Source: Tumebacillus amylolyticus
GTDB lineage: Bacteria > Bacillota > Bacilli > Tumebacillales > Tumebacillaceae
Assembly: GCF_016722965.1 (NCBI RefSeq)
Contig: NZ_JAEQNB010000005.1
Location: 248,001 to 312,000, forward strand
DNA: 64,000 nt
Direction: 5' to 3'
The notes beneath the pieces are model-generated. The model searched no databases. It had not been told where the DNA came from and worked only from the letters and a program-made list of their open reading frames with translations. This document shows positions 7,797 through 16,647 of this stretch, piece by piece. Numbering within the stretch: the stretch's first letter is position 1; each line of letters starts with the position of its first letter. Made by a program: the position numbers and the translations under genes.

Positions 7797-8513
7797 CTAT
7801 TTCAGATTTGCTTTTGTTTCTGCGAGAATTTCATTTTTGGATTTACCTGCAAATTTACGTTGCAACCAGAACAGATCCTTGTTCTGGGAGAAGTGTTCCG
7901 GATCAACGGTCACTACACTTTGATCGGTTGCGTCATCCATGCGAATCTTCCCTTGCACCGTGCCTGTTATCGTGTAGCTGTTCGGAATGGCACCCGGTTT
8001 CAAAAATACGATATAGGTATTTCCTTTTTTCATGACTGTGCTGCCTTCTACCGCATCTTCAATGAAAGGAACACTTTTTTGAGCGAGGTTGCCACCACGC
8101 GCCTCGTTTCCTTTGGATTTCGACATATCGATCACCCCGCCGGTTTCCGATATGGTGATCGATTTGAGGCTTGGGTCTCCTTTTATAACTTGTTTCACTT
8201 CGGCTTCGGACCATGTTTCAACTGTCGGCGGATTCTCCGAGAGGTACTTTGTGCTTTGATCTTTGATTGATACTTCCGCAATCAAAGTGGAATGATCATT
8301 TACTTCCTGAAGACTCGAAAACGTCATCATGCTTGCATCGCCCGATACAATCGGATACTGGGATTCGTTCACGAATTTGAAATTGCTAGCAGCCGGACTG
8401 AACACATTTTCGACTTTTTGCTGAATGGTCTCCCCGTTGCTCATGAGAAGCACACCTGCAAACGCTCCACACAAAACGACGAAAACGGAAGCCCCAACGA
8501 TCATTTTTTTCAT
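7797..8513 (-). CDS. secreted or membrane-anchored protein, partner of matrixin protease
   Basis: A 238-residue protein with a signal-like N-terminus (MKKMIVGASVFVVLCGAFAGVLL) without a lipobox Cys, so it may be secreted or N-anchored. The rest is a polar extracellular domain ending with a basic Lys-rich helix. It lies 11 bases downstream of the matrixin metalloprotease gene and so is co-transcribed with it. A role as protease inhibitor, substrate or companion is inference from position only; the family is not recognised. AGGGGGT precedes the ATG. Confidence 0.6.
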   Translation of the reverse strand: MKKMIVGASVFVVLCGAFAGVLLMSNGETIQQKVENVFSPAASNFKFVNESQYPIVSGDASMMTFSSLQEVNDHSTLIAEVSIKDQSTKYLSENPPTVETWSEAEVKQVIKGDPSLKSITISETGGVIDMSKSKGNEARGGNLAQKSVPFIEDAVEGSTVMKKGNTYIVFLKPGAIPNSYTITGTVQGKIRMDDATDQSVVTVDPEHFSQNKDLFWLQRKFAGKSKNEILAETKANLK

Positions 8514-8524
8514 TTCATAACCCC

Positions 8525-9169
8525 CTAAGGTCTCGTCCCGTACATTTTCTGTACGCCGGATACTTCATCGGATGTAGGTCCGTAAATACCATGCCCCCAG
8601 TAAGGATCGGGGCTGTAGAACATGAGCGTGCCTCCGTAACTCGCATAATCAAACATGCTGTTGCCCGTGTGATCAAGCCCAAGGGCATGACCGACTTCAT
8701 GCGCTGACACCTCTTGGAGCGTTAGACCTTTCGTCTTATACGTTGCCATAGAATTGTCCCAAGTCGCATTGGTATTTGTCCAACATCTCGCCCAGTACCA
8801 ATAGTTGTTCTTCACATCCGTGATGACGGTGTTTCCAACGTAATGCTCCGTTCGTCCGAATAAGGTTGTATCATTATCCGAAAGAGAGGTTACATCAAGG
8901 ATCGAATCACTCTGAGTCGTTGTTTTCACCCACCAGATATACGTGTGCGATGTGTTACTCCAAGATGATACAGCACTGTCAAAAGCCAGATAATGGTTCA
9001 TAAGGCTGGAGGTAGAATAGGTTGTTGCATCATTATAATACTTTTGAGAATACGGGCTCTGCGTGTATTTTCCTCCATAAAGTTTATATGCATGAGCCTC
9101 CGTCGCATACGTTACCGAAAGTAAAGCGAGTAGTGAGCATGCAACGGTTTTAAAGAAAGGACCTTTCAT
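8525..9169 (-). CDS. secreted matrixin-family zinc metalloprotease
   Basis: A 214-residue precursor with a signal peptide ending near AHA-Y (about residue 27). The metzincin zinc motif HEVGHALGLDH gives H157, E158, H161 and H167, and a Met-turn (LMFYS, M183) follows, with SDEVSGVQKMYG at the C-terminus as in matrixins. There is no hemopexin or propeptide cysteine-switch domain, so it is a minimal extracellular endopeptidase. GGAGGT precedes the ATG. It begins a two-gene operon with a secreted protein of unknown role, and a perfect 14-bp palindrome lies upstream. Confidence 0.88.
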   Translation of the reverse strand: MKGPFFKTVACSLLALLSVTYATEAHAYKLYGGKYTQSPYSQKYYNDATTYSTSSLMNHYLAFDSAVSSWSNTSHTYIWWVKTTTQSDSILDVTSLSDNDTTLFGRTEHYVGNTVITDVKNNYWYWARCWTNTNATWDNSMATYKTKGLTLQEVSAHEVGHALGLDHTGNSMFDYASYGGTLMFYSPDPYWGHGIYGPTSDEVSGVQKMYGTRP

Positions 9170-9216
9170 TCCATGATACCTCCGATACCAATATTTAGAA
9201 ACTACGGAATTAACTG

Positions 9217-9230
9217 TACCATATATGGTA
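9217..9230. promoter_or_regulatory. palindromic operator candidate before protease gene
   Basis: TACCATATATGGTA is a perfect 14-bp palindrome 48 bases upstream of the matrixin ATG, where a promoter is expected. It could be the binding site of a dimeric repressor that controls protease production. Confidence 0.4.
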
Positions 9231-9271
9231 AATTATGTGAAGTGTTTTGCAACTCAATCGGACCTGGAACG

Positions 9272-9295
9272 AAAAAAGACCCCACACAGGGGGTC
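9272..9295 (-). terminator. terminator of the radical SAM peptide operon
   Basis: On the minus strand GACCCC-CTGTGT-GGGGTC is followed by T6. It lies just after the MFS gene, the last gene of the peptide operon. Confidence 0.85.
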
Positions 9296-9298
9296 CCG

Positions 9299-10576
9299 TC
9301 AGGAGGCAAGGTTTTTTTTGCCCTCCTCTTGCTTTCTTCGCTTACCAAACAACCCAACGCCTAATTCGCGCATCGCCACCAGCGCCGTCAGTAAAAACAG
9401 ACCGCCAACACCCATAAACAGCCCTCGAATCGAGAACCAGGCCGCCAACGTGCTGCCGAGCAACATGGAAAGCAACATGGCATAAGTAGGCGCCGTTTCC
9501 ACGACGGAACCGACACGGCCCATGAGATGTTCCGGCACTTCCCGCATGAACAACGTGGTAATCGCCACGTTCATCGCGGTTACTCCCCCGCCGATCAGGA
9601 AGCGAGAGCAGATCAACTGGAACTCGTTTTGTGAGCAGGCAAACAGCACCACGCCAATCCCGAGAATTACGACCGAGACGACCGTCATCGTGCGATGAGA
9701 ACGAATTCGCTTGGAGATCAAGCCAAGGAGTGTGGCTGTCAACAACATACCGACCCCTTGCGACGTGCTTGCCCATGCGACGTACAGGTCGGGAAGTCCG
9801 AGGACTTGTTTGACCAAAAAGAGGCCGAGCAGATTGATTACGCCAATGCCAAAACTCAGCATGACGAGCAGCAACAAAATCGCCCGCACCGTTCCGTTGC
9901 TGAAACTAAATCGCAATCCATCGCCCAGTTCTTTCCAAAATCCTCCCCGTTCCCTTTTCGCCTCGACCTCTTGGTCGCGCGAGCCTTCTTCCTGCACCTG
10001 CTTGGCTTGCGGCCCTTTGATAAAAAGAAGCGCACCAAACGCCAACACAAAACTAATCCCATCCAGTGCAAATGTCGTCGTCGGTCCGTAGGTATGATAC
10101 AACGTCGTAGCCAAAACCGGCCCCAGCAACAACCACAGTGTGTTGCTCGCACGGGTTACGCTGTTCGCCGCCATCAACTGATCTTTTTCGATCAAGGCGG
10201 GCACGAGCGCATTGCTGGCCGGTTCGAAAAACTGTGCAACCACCGAGGACAACGTCACACACAGCAACACCCACCCGATGCTCCCGGAAGCAAAAGCAGG
10301 AATCAGGGCAAATGAAAACACAGCGCGGATCAAGTGAGCATATCGCATCACGCGCAAATGCGACCACCGATCCACAAACACACCGGCGAACGGCCCAAGC
10401 AACGCGGCCGGTCCGAAATCAGCCAACAGGAGCATCGCTTGCATCCAAGGCGACTGTCCACTGGTGGTAAAAATCCAATACACGATCGACCAACTTCGCA
10501 GTTGGTCGCCCCCCTTTGACATGAGTTGGCTCAGCCAAAGTGCGCGAAAGGATCGATTGGAGATTGCAGTCCACAC
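9299..10576 (-). CDS. MFS transporter, likely peptide exporter of the RiPP operon
   Basis: A 425-residue major facilitator of the macrolide-efflux/enterobactin-exporter type (MFS_3 like), with 12 predicted helices, the DRW loop after helix 2 (GVFVDRWSHLRVM) and a central charged loop near residue 195. The GTG start at 10576 has AAGGAGGAG before it, 17 bases after the stop of the CPBP protease; the long upstream extension is an out-of-frame overlap. As the last gene of the operon it is the best candidate for export of, or self-protection from, the modified peptide; this is inference from context. Confidence 0.8.
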   Translation of the reverse strand: MWTAISNRSFRALWLSQLMSKGGDQLRSWSIVYWIFTTSGQSPWMQAMLLLADFGPAALLGPFAGVFVDRWSHLRVMRYAHLIRAVFSFALIPAFASGSIGWVLLCVTLSSVVAQFFEPASNALVPALIEKDQLMAANSVTRASNTLWLLLGPVLATTLYHTYGPTTTFALDGISFVLAFGALLFIKGPQAKQVQEEGSRDQEVEAKRERGGFWKELGDGLRFSFSNGTVRAILLLLVMLSFGIGVINLLGLFLVKQVLGLPDLYVAWASTSQGVGMLLTATLLGLISKRIRSHRTMTVVSVVILGIGVVLFACSQNEFQLICSRFLIGGGVTAMNVAITTLFMREVPEHLMGRVGSVVETAPTYAMLLSMLLGSTLAAWFSIRGLFMGVGGLFLLTALVAMRELGVGLFGKRRKQEEGKKNLAS

Positions 10577-10593
10577 GGGCGTCTCCTCCTTGC

Positions 10594-11301
10594 TTACAGC
10601 CAAGCTGTGAGAGATATGACCGCCAGCCCGACCAAAAGCAGCCTCCGATTGCGCCACCACAGGGAAGCTCTCTCCTGCTGACGATACAACGGTACCGCTA
10701 ACGCATTGTGCGCAAGATGCAGCAACACAGCGGCCGGCAGTCCGTATTGCCAAGCGACATACCCGAGCACCACGCCGAATCCTGTCGTATCCAGCGCTCG
10801 GATCGGCCTCACCCGCCAGAGATGGTACAGTCCAAATAAAAGAGCCGTGGAGAGGATGAAGCACCACATCGAAAACGCACTCGTCCAACCCAACCCTCGA
10901 AATACGAGCAACCACAGCCCACGGAACCAGACCTCTTCCAACAATCCGTTGTGCCAGAGGCCAAATGTCAACACGGGAAACGATTCAGGATCGGGCGCTT
11001 GAGGCCGCCCCATTCGATAGAAAAGCAGCGCATACGCCGCCTCCACCGCCACAAAAATTCCGGCGAGCAGAGGCATCGTGCCGTGTTGAAACGCCTGAAC
11101 GAGTGCGATGCCAGAAACGATCAGACCGGCTCCCATCCAACCGCCGATCGGCGAACGAGTGGCAAGTGGCGAGGGAAACGGGGTGAGTTCAATGCGATAC
11201 CAACCCCACCACAGTTCGTGGGCATAACTCATCCTCAGCCCGTAGAGAAGCGGCAGGAGAAACAACACCGCAGCGACCCCTGCCAGCGAGTGCATCCACA
11301 T
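10594..11301 (-). CDS. CPBP-family intramembrane protease
   Basis: A 235-residue multi-pass protein of the CPBP (CAAX protease/bacteriocin-processing, Abi) family. It carries the three catalytic motifs: EEVWFR (E122, E123, R127), a His after helix four (H160 in GLYHLW) and HLAHN (H195, N199). Such proteases often sit in bacteriocin clusters, for example SkfC of the sporulation-killing-factor locus, and act in leader removal or immunity. It starts six bases after the B12 radical SAM gene and is followed closely by the MFS exporter, so it probably serves the modified peptide. Confidence 0.85.
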   Translation of the reverse strand: MWMHSLAGVAAVLFLLPLLYGLRMSYAHELWWGWYRIELTPFPSPLATRSPIGGWMGAGLIVSGIALVQAFQHGTMPLLAGIFVAVEAAYALLFYRMGRPQAPDPESFPVLTFGLWHNGLLEEVWFRGLWLLVFRGLGWTSAFSMWCFILSTALLFGLYHLWRVRPIRALDTTGFGVVLGYVAWQYGLPAAVLLHLAHNALAVPLYRQQERASLWWRNRRLLLVGLAVISLTAWL

Positions 11302-11307
11302 AGAAGG

Positions 11308-13359
11308 TCACAACCCCTCGACGAGATGTTTCGAGGAGGAAGCCGGATGAACCAACAAGTTCGCCGCATCCAAATGAGTCATCACTTCGTCGCGCCAAGT
11401 TTGACGCTCTTCATCGCTCGTCAGGAACGGATGCTCATCAGACAGTTCCTGTAGGCAGGCGCCAAGCGTGCTGCCCCCTTGTACACGGTTCATGATCTCC
11501 GCCGTCAACGGATCGACCTCCATCGTGCGTACATTGTGAGCTTCCCACTCAAAGACAATTGCGAGATGATACTCCCGGATTTCGCGTGTGAGAGTCGGTT
11601 CCACCAACATCTGTTTCATCAACGTCGGAACGTCATAGGACAACTCCAATACCTGCAAAGGCTTAAGCGAAACTTCTCGGTTGTCTGCCGCATACACCTC
11701 CGGCATCGCCCCTTTGTAACGAATCCAACCGTTGGCACCATCTGTGAATTCTGCCGTTTTTCGCATCGTCTGCTCATAGAGCAACACATCGCGCACGAAC
11801 GCACCGACTTCACCGGGGAATTCGGCCACATACGATTCCAGCGCATGGGTCAACCGTTCGGGTGTCCATTCTCGATAGGAATCGGGCAGGAGTTGCACCA
11901 ACTGTTCGACGATCTCCACGTGTCGCATGCCGCTCGCTTTTTGCAACGAGTACAGCGTGTAGCCACGCTCATGCATGAGGTGGAAGTAGCATCCGCGAAT
12001 CTGATACACCAACTCCATCGGGTAGTGCAGAGGAGGCACGGCGTAGAAATTGCTGAAAGGACGACGATGATTGCGAATCCACTCCATCTCCACGTCGGAG
12101 ATTTCGATGACCGACGTGATGTCGTGGAACGTAAGCACATGCTCATGGAACACCAAGCGATCTTCGTGTTCATTTAGAATTTCCGTGCCGGGCAGAGCGG
12201 TGATCGGATGCAACTGCACATCGCGAGTGCCGTACAACCGCACTTCCAACGCCATCGACAACGTATCCTCCAGATCGTCCAGCGTCTCGTCCGGGAATCC
12301 GATGATAAAAGAAGCGGTGGCGTCGATGCCCACTTCGGCCAAGTCGCGGAACGTCTCGCGCGAACGGTCTAATTTCAACCGTTTGCCCACCGTTTTCTGC
12401 ATGCTCTGGCTGCCTGTCTCCACGCCGAAGAAAATGCCTTGGCAACCGGCTTCCTTCATAAACTCCATCATTTCACGGTCGATCGTATCGGTGCGGGACG
12501 AGCAGTACCATTGGAACGGCACACCCGTATCGTTGATGTACTCGCACAGCTCACGCACCATGTCTTTGCGCACCGTCAGATTGTCATGAATCAGTCCGAA
12601 GCCGGTGATGTTCCAGTTCTGTTTCAGCCACATCATCTCATCTACGATCTGTTTCGGCGTTTTCAGACGATAACGGCGCGAGAAGAACAGCGATGTGGAG
12701 CAGAATTTGCAGTTAAACGGACATCCGCGACCCGCTTCGATTTCAATGAAGCGATCCACTCCGGGTTCATAGTAAGAGTCAACATTTTGAATCAGGTGAA
12801 ACGCCGGGAACGGGAGGTCGCCCAGATCGTCCAGCACTTTGCGACGATCCGTCTCGATGATCTCCCCTCCATCGCGAAACACAAGAGATGGAATGCCGTG
12901 AAGCGTCTGCTTGTCACGCAACGCATTCAAGAGATCCAACAACGTTTCTTCGCCTTCTCCCAGCACAATCGCATCGACAAAGTCGAACGCTTCCAATGTC
13001 TCGCGTGCCACAAAACCTGCATGTGGGCCGCCAAACAAGATGAACCGACTCGGATCGAGCCGTTTGCATGCTTCGGCAATGCGCAACGCAGCCGCATAGG
13101 AACTGCACATCGACGTGAAGGCCAACACCTGTGCGTCATGCTGGAGAATCTGTCTCGCTGCCTGCTCCATGCCGGCCGCATCCATCGTCAGTTCCTTGCG
13201 CACGTAAGAGATGACAAAATCGGAGATCGATACGGGATGATACGGTTCGACGTACGCGGCCAAGGCCAGCAAATTGATCGGTGGACAGATGGAATCGGTA
13301 CTATAGGGAGGACGGATTAAGTGGATCAGGGGACTCACCTCCATGAGAATCAAGCGCAT
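11308..13359 (-). CDS. B12-binding radical SAM protein of the peptide operon
   Basis: A 683-residue protein with an N-terminal cobalamin-binding-type domain (about 1-150, with LFGGPHAGF), a radical SAM TIM-barrel with CPFNCKFC giving C213, C217 and C220, and a roughly 250-residue C-terminal extension. The last 60 residues (ending ANLLVHP) resemble a PqqD-like or winged fold that may bind a leader peptide. Class B radical SAM enzymes often methylate unactivated carbons, so peptide methylation is possible but unproven. Its ATG at 13359 lies 59 bases inside the end of the TPR gene, suggesting coupled translation; AGGAG is close to the ATG. Confidence 0.8.
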   Translation of the reverse strand: MRLILMEVSPLIHLIRPPYSTDSICPPINLLALAAYVEPYHPVSISDFVISYVRKELTMDAAGMEQAARQILQHDAQVLAFTSMCSSYAAALRIAEACKRLDPSRFILFGGPHAGFVARETLEAFDFVDAIVLGEGEETLLDLLNALRDKQTLHGIPSLVFRDGGEIIETDRRKVLDDLGDLPFPAFHLIQNVDSYYEPGVDRFIEIEAGRGCPFNCKFCSTSLFFSRRYRLKTPKQIVDEMMWLKQNWNITGFGLIHDNLTVRKDMVRELCEYINDTGVPFQWYCSSRTDTIDREMMEFMKEAGCQGIFFGVETGSQSMQKTVGKRLKLDRSRETFRDLAEVGIDATASFIIGFPDETLDDLEDTLSMALEVRLYGTRDVQLHPITALPGTEILNEHEDRLVFHEHVLTFHDITSVIEISDVEMEWIRNHRRPFSNFYAVPPLHYPMELVYQIRGCYFHLMHERGYTLYSLQKASGMRHVEIVEQLVQLLPDSYREWTPERLTHALESYVAEFPGEVGAFVRDVLLYEQTMRKTAEFTDGANGWIRYKGAMPEVYAADNREVSLKPLQVLELSYDVPTLMKQMLVEPTLTREIREYHLAIVFEWEAHNVRTMEVDPLTAEIMNRVQGGSTLGACLQELSDEHPFLTSDEERQTWRDEVMTHLDAANLLVHPASSSKHLVEGL

Positions 13360-14935
13360 TTCGCTCCTGTGTCAACATCGTCAACAACTCCTGTAAATCG
13401 GCGCGTTCCGGCGCACACCGGACGCCTTGCTCCAACGCCTGCAACGCTTCATCGAAACGATTCTGCTCCCAGAGCACACGTCCCAAGTCAGCCCACACGG
13501 TGGCCTGCTCAGGTGATTTTTCGAGTGCTTGGCGATAGGCTTTTTCCGCCTGTACGACATCTTCCAGCGCTTCAAGGATTGCGCCGTGCAACATAAACGC
13601 CTGTGTCTCTCCCTCCTGCCAGCTCAACACCCACTCGATGGCAGACAGTGCCGCCGCATACTCGCCCGTATGATAGCGGTAGAGTGCGAGATTTTTCAGC
13701 AGACGAGGCATGGGAGGTCCCGCGTGCACGGCTCGCTCTGTCCACGCGGCTGCCGCTTCATAATGACCGAGTCGCGCATAGAGTTTTCCGCATTGTTCCA
13801 ACACTTGTGGATGGTCGGTCGCCACAGCTGCCAACCGGTCGGCCCAGAGGGAAGCGTGTTCTTGCTGACCTCGAGCCAATGCCACACGCACCGCATTGGT
13901 GCAGATGATGCCGAGTTGTCCCAGATGCGTCTGCAAAAGTTCCTGCTCCTCCAACGCCTGGTACGCTCGTGCACATGCACGGCTTGCTGCTTGTAAATTC
14001 CCCGCACGATACAGCCACAAAGCAAATGAATTGCACCACATGGAGGCAATCAATGTGCGGTCTTGCGCGGCTTCCACAACGGGTCGCAACGCCAACGCTT
14101 GAGCGAATTCACGGCGACTCTCGCGCATCGATTCTTCGGTGACGCCCGCAAGCAACCGCTGTATCGCCGAATCGATGTACGCAGAGCACACGTCCGCCTG
14201 CTGATCCCCATGAGCTACCTGCCATTTGCGACAAGCCAGCGACCGTTCATGTTGTCCAAGCATCGTATAAGCAAAACTCATCCGATCCACAAACACACGA
14301 CGAATCGTCTCATGGTCTCGAAACAGTCGTGATGCAAACACCAATTTGACAGCCGCTTCTCGATACAGCCCGGCCAGCAAGGCATGGTCGATTCCGCGTA
14401 AAGCGGCCACCAACACCCGTTGGGCGCAGTTTCGACGCAGGGCGCGCAACGTCAGTGGAACACGACTTTTGCTTCTCCCCACGGCTGACTGGTCGGTGAC
14501 GGGAACCCGCCGCACTTCCACGCCGATTTCTTGCCCTGCTTTTGAAGTGCTGAGCAGATGCAAAAAGCGTCGGTCGCCTTGCCCGATGAACAGCGGAGTC
14601 GGCACCTCCACCACGAGTCGCCACTCTTGGGCTCGAAGTGCCGTGAGCACCAACTCCGCCAGGCCCATCAACACAGCATCTCCATACGAAGCATCAGGTT
14701 GGTTGGTATTCTCCCCGCGCAATTGCAACGGCTCCTCACACCAGACCTCGCGTCGTACCCATGCCGGCAGGAGCGGCATCATATACGAGTCAAATGGCAA
14801 CGCGGCGCGCACGGTTGGAGAACAAGCCCGCAGCACCGCGTCGACGACGCGATGCAGCACAGGTGTTGGCAACCAGAGCGAGTCGCGCGGTTTTGCGTAC
14901 ACCACGAATGCGGAAGCCATCGCTTCGTTGCTCAT
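13301..14935 (-). CDS. TPR-repeat protein of the peptide operon
   Basis: A 544-residue protein. The N-terminal half (about 1-200) is unique. The C-terminal half (from about 290) carries tandem TPR helices, clearest in AEKAYRQALEKSPEQATVWADLG and the next unit with FDEALQALEQG. The start at 14935 follows GGAGGCGAG and lies 11 bases after the SPASM maturase gene; the 653-residue longer frame is an artefact running into that gene. TPR proteins act as scaffolds, so it may hold the maturases and the peptide together; this role is inferred. Confidence 0.75.
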   Translation of the reverse strand: MSNEAMASAFVVYAKPRDSLWLPTPVLHRVVDAVLRACSPTVRAALPFDSYMMPLLPAWVRREVWCEEPLQLRGENTNQPDASYGDAVLMGLAELVLTALRAQEWRLVVEVPTPLFIGQGDRRFLHLLSTSKAGQEIGVEVRRVPVTDQSAVGRSKSRVPLTLRALRRNCAQRVLVAALRGIDHALLAGLYREAAVKLVFASRLFRDHETIRRVFVDRMSFAYTMLGQHERSLACRKWQVAHGDQQADVCSAYIDSAIQRLLAGVTEESMRESRREFAQALALRPVVEAAQDRTLIASMWCNSFALWLYRAGNLQAASRACARAYQALEEQELLQTHLGQLGIICTNAVRVALARGQQEHASLWADRLAAVATDHPQVLEQCGKLYARLGHYEAAAAWTERAVHAGPPMPRLLKNLALYRYHTGEYAAALSAIEWVLSWQEGETQAFMLHGAILEALEDVVQAEKAYRQALEKSPEQATVWADLGRVLWEQNRFDEALQALEQGVRCAPERADLQELLTMLTQERNALDSHGGESPDPLNPSSL

Positions 14936-14946
14936 TGGCTCGCCTC

Positions 14947-16338
14947 CTACGCCATCTCTTCCATTTGAATCAATTTCGGTGCGACCGAATCCAAGTACTC
15001 GGTCAATTCTTTTTTCGAAGTGCCGCAGTACGAATCCATCGGAGAACCGGACGTGATCGACGCGCGCACCGGGCAACCGCCTGAGCACAAGAAGGCGATG
15101 GAGCATTCCATGCAACCTGTCATGTTCGTCACATTGCGTCCTTGCCACAGTTCCACCATCTCCGGGTCGAGCTTCAACTCCGGGTCGTATGAGCCGATCG
15201 CCCATTTGGAATCCCCGAGGATTTGGTTGCACGGGTACACCAACCCGTCCGGCGTGAAGCAATAGAACAAGGCACCTGCTGCTTCACAATAGTACAGGCT
15301 CGGAATGAACCGACCTTCGATCAAACTTTCTCCGAGCACATCGGCGACCGGTTTGTTCAAGCGGGAGAAGTCCCCGTTCAACGCGACCCGCACTTCTTTG
15401 AAGAGCGGCTCCGGCACGACATTTCGAACACGCTCTTCCACTTGATAAGGAGCGAGCAACCCGTCTCCGCCAAGACCCGTGTAGTTCGTGACCGGCGACA
15501 AACCCATTTGGAAGTTGTCATAGTTGTGCCAGTTCTCCGACTTCACGAATTCCAAGAATTCCGGGACTGCATCGACGTTGTCCTCGTTGAGGTTCATCCG
15601 AACTTCCACCGTGAACCCTTCACGGACGAGCAACCCGATGTTTTTGGTGATCTGGTCAAACGTGCCTGTACCTCCGGCGGTGATGCGACGCGTATCGTGA
15701 ATCTCTTTGATACCGTCCATCGTGATCTGGAAAAACAACCGCTCGCGATGCGGACGCATCATGTCCAAAAAGCGCGCCGTATGCGTGCCGTTGGTCGTGA
15801 TCGTCATATCCAAGTCGCGTTCCGCCGTTCGTTGCAAGATCAACTCCACCACGCTCTCCGTGATCGGAAGCAACGGTTCACCGCCAAAGAGATGTACGCT
15901 TGCCAACGGCATGTCGGTTCGCATGTCGCGAATTTCATCGATTGCTTTAAACGCAAGTTCCACCTGCTCCACCGACATAACCTGCGAGGTCTCATGCAGT
16001 TTGTGCGGTTCAAAACAGTACGGGCATCGCAAATTGCACGACATCGTCGGGATCATCATAAACGCAAGCGGGTGTGTGGCTGCGCGCTCCTTTTGCCCAT
16101 GGGCTACGAGACGCTCCACCACTTCATCTTCCGCCGCTCGCGAATCGAACAGATAACCGCGTTCGCGCAGATCGCTCTCCATTTCGAGAGACATTGCGGG
16201 GTCCTCACCGCTTCGAATGGCGTGGAAGGCATCAACGACGTCCTTTTCCACCAAGTCCACCGCACCAGATAGAGAGTTCACCAAGACATATTTCGCATCC
16301 TGAATGGGATGAATGTAGACAAAACGAGTGACCACCAT
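14947..16338 (-). CDS. radical SAM/SPASM peptide maturase 1
   Basis: A 463-residue enzyme. The N-terminal 90 residues resemble a PqqD-like peptide-recognition region. The radical SAM motif CNLRCPYC gives C101, C105 and C108, followed by HLFGGEPLL. A C-terminal SPASM/twitch region has Cys in YCFTPDGLVYPC, GCMECSIAFLCSGGC and YCG, enough for auxiliary iron-sulfur clusters. This architecture installs thioether or C-C crosslinks in RiPPs such as sactipeptides and ranthipeptides. It lies directly after the precursor gene, separated by an attenuator hairpin, and before the TPR gene. Cytosolic. Confidence 0.9.
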   Translation of the reverse strand: MVVTRFVYIHPIQDAKYVLVNSLSGAVDLVEKDVVDAFHAIRSGEDPAMSLEMESDLRERGYLFDSRAAEDEVVERLVAHGQKERAATHPLAFMMIPTMSCNLRCPYCFEPHKLHETSQVMSVEQVELAFKAIDEIRDMRTDMPLASVHLFGGEPLLPITESVVELILQRTAERDLDMTITTNGTHTARFLDMMRPHRERLFFQITMDGIKEIHDTRRITAGGTGTFDQITKNIGLLVREGFTVEVRMNLNEDNVDAVPEFLEFVKSENWHNYDNFQMGLSPVTNYTGLGGDGLLAPYQVEERVRNVVPEPLFKEVRVALNGDFSRLNKPVADVLGESLIEGRFIPSLYYCEAAGALFYCFTPDGLVYPCNQILGDSKWAIGSYDPELKLDPEMVELWQGRNVTNMTGCMECSIAFLCSGGCPVRASITSGSPMDSYCGTSKKELTEYLDSVAPKLIQMEEMA

Positions 16339-16384
16339 CCTGCTATCCCCTCTTCTCCTGAGCTTCTACCTGCCTAAATAGAAA

Positions 16385-16413
16385 GGGTGCCTGACAGCGT
16401 GTGCTGTCAGGCA
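16385..16413 (-). terminator. attenuator hairpin between precursor and maturase
   Basis: A perfect 11-bp stem TGCCTGACAGC/GCTGTCAGGCA with a 4-base loop begins eleven bases after the precursor stop. Only a short CCCTTTC tract follows on the minus strand, so termination would be partial. That would give abundant precursor mRNA and fewer maturase transcripts, a common RiPP arrangement. Confidence 0.7.
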
Positions 16414-16423
16414 TCCGCATTTC

Positions 16424-16546
16424 TTACTTCTTAGCTTGAGCGTCGATCTTAACGTTCGCGCAGCAAGCTGCTACGAAGTTCGTGTTGGACAGTTCCTTCA
16501 CAGACAGGTTGCTCCACAGGGATTTCGTGTTGTTCAAAGATTTCAT
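16424..16546 (-). CDS. RiPP precursor peptide with Cys-Cys core (40 aa)
   Basis: A 40-residue peptide with a leader-like start MKSLNNTKSLWSNLSVKEL, then SNTNFVAACCANVKIDAQAKK. AAAGGAGAG before the ATG at 16546 fixes the start; the longer frame to 16612 lacks a ribosome site. It lies between two radical SAM/SPASM maturases on the same strand, as expected of their substrate. The two adjacent Cys in an Ala-rich segment could become thioether donors. It matches no RiPP class that I recognise: not subtilosin, not SCIFF (six Cys) and not a CXXX-repeat peptide. Confidence 0.75.
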   Translation of the reverse strand: MKSLNNTKSLWSNLSVKELSNTNFVAACCANVKIDAQAKK

Positions 16547-16647
16547 TACATTCACTCTCCTTTTGGGTTTTAAAAATCTGTATGTTTCTCCACCAAGCAT
16601 ATGTATGAACAAATGTCGGTGGAAAGTTGAAAACGAAGTGGGTGTAC

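Noticed and set aside
10577-10915. Extended N-terminus of the MFS protein (538-residue frame)
   Set aside because: It overlaps the CPBP protease gene; the GTG at 10576 with AAGGAGGAG is the better start.
14936-15262. Extended N-terminus of the TPR protein (653-residue frame)
   Set aside because: It lies out of frame inside the SPASM maturase gene; the ATG at 14935 has GGAGGCGAG upstream.
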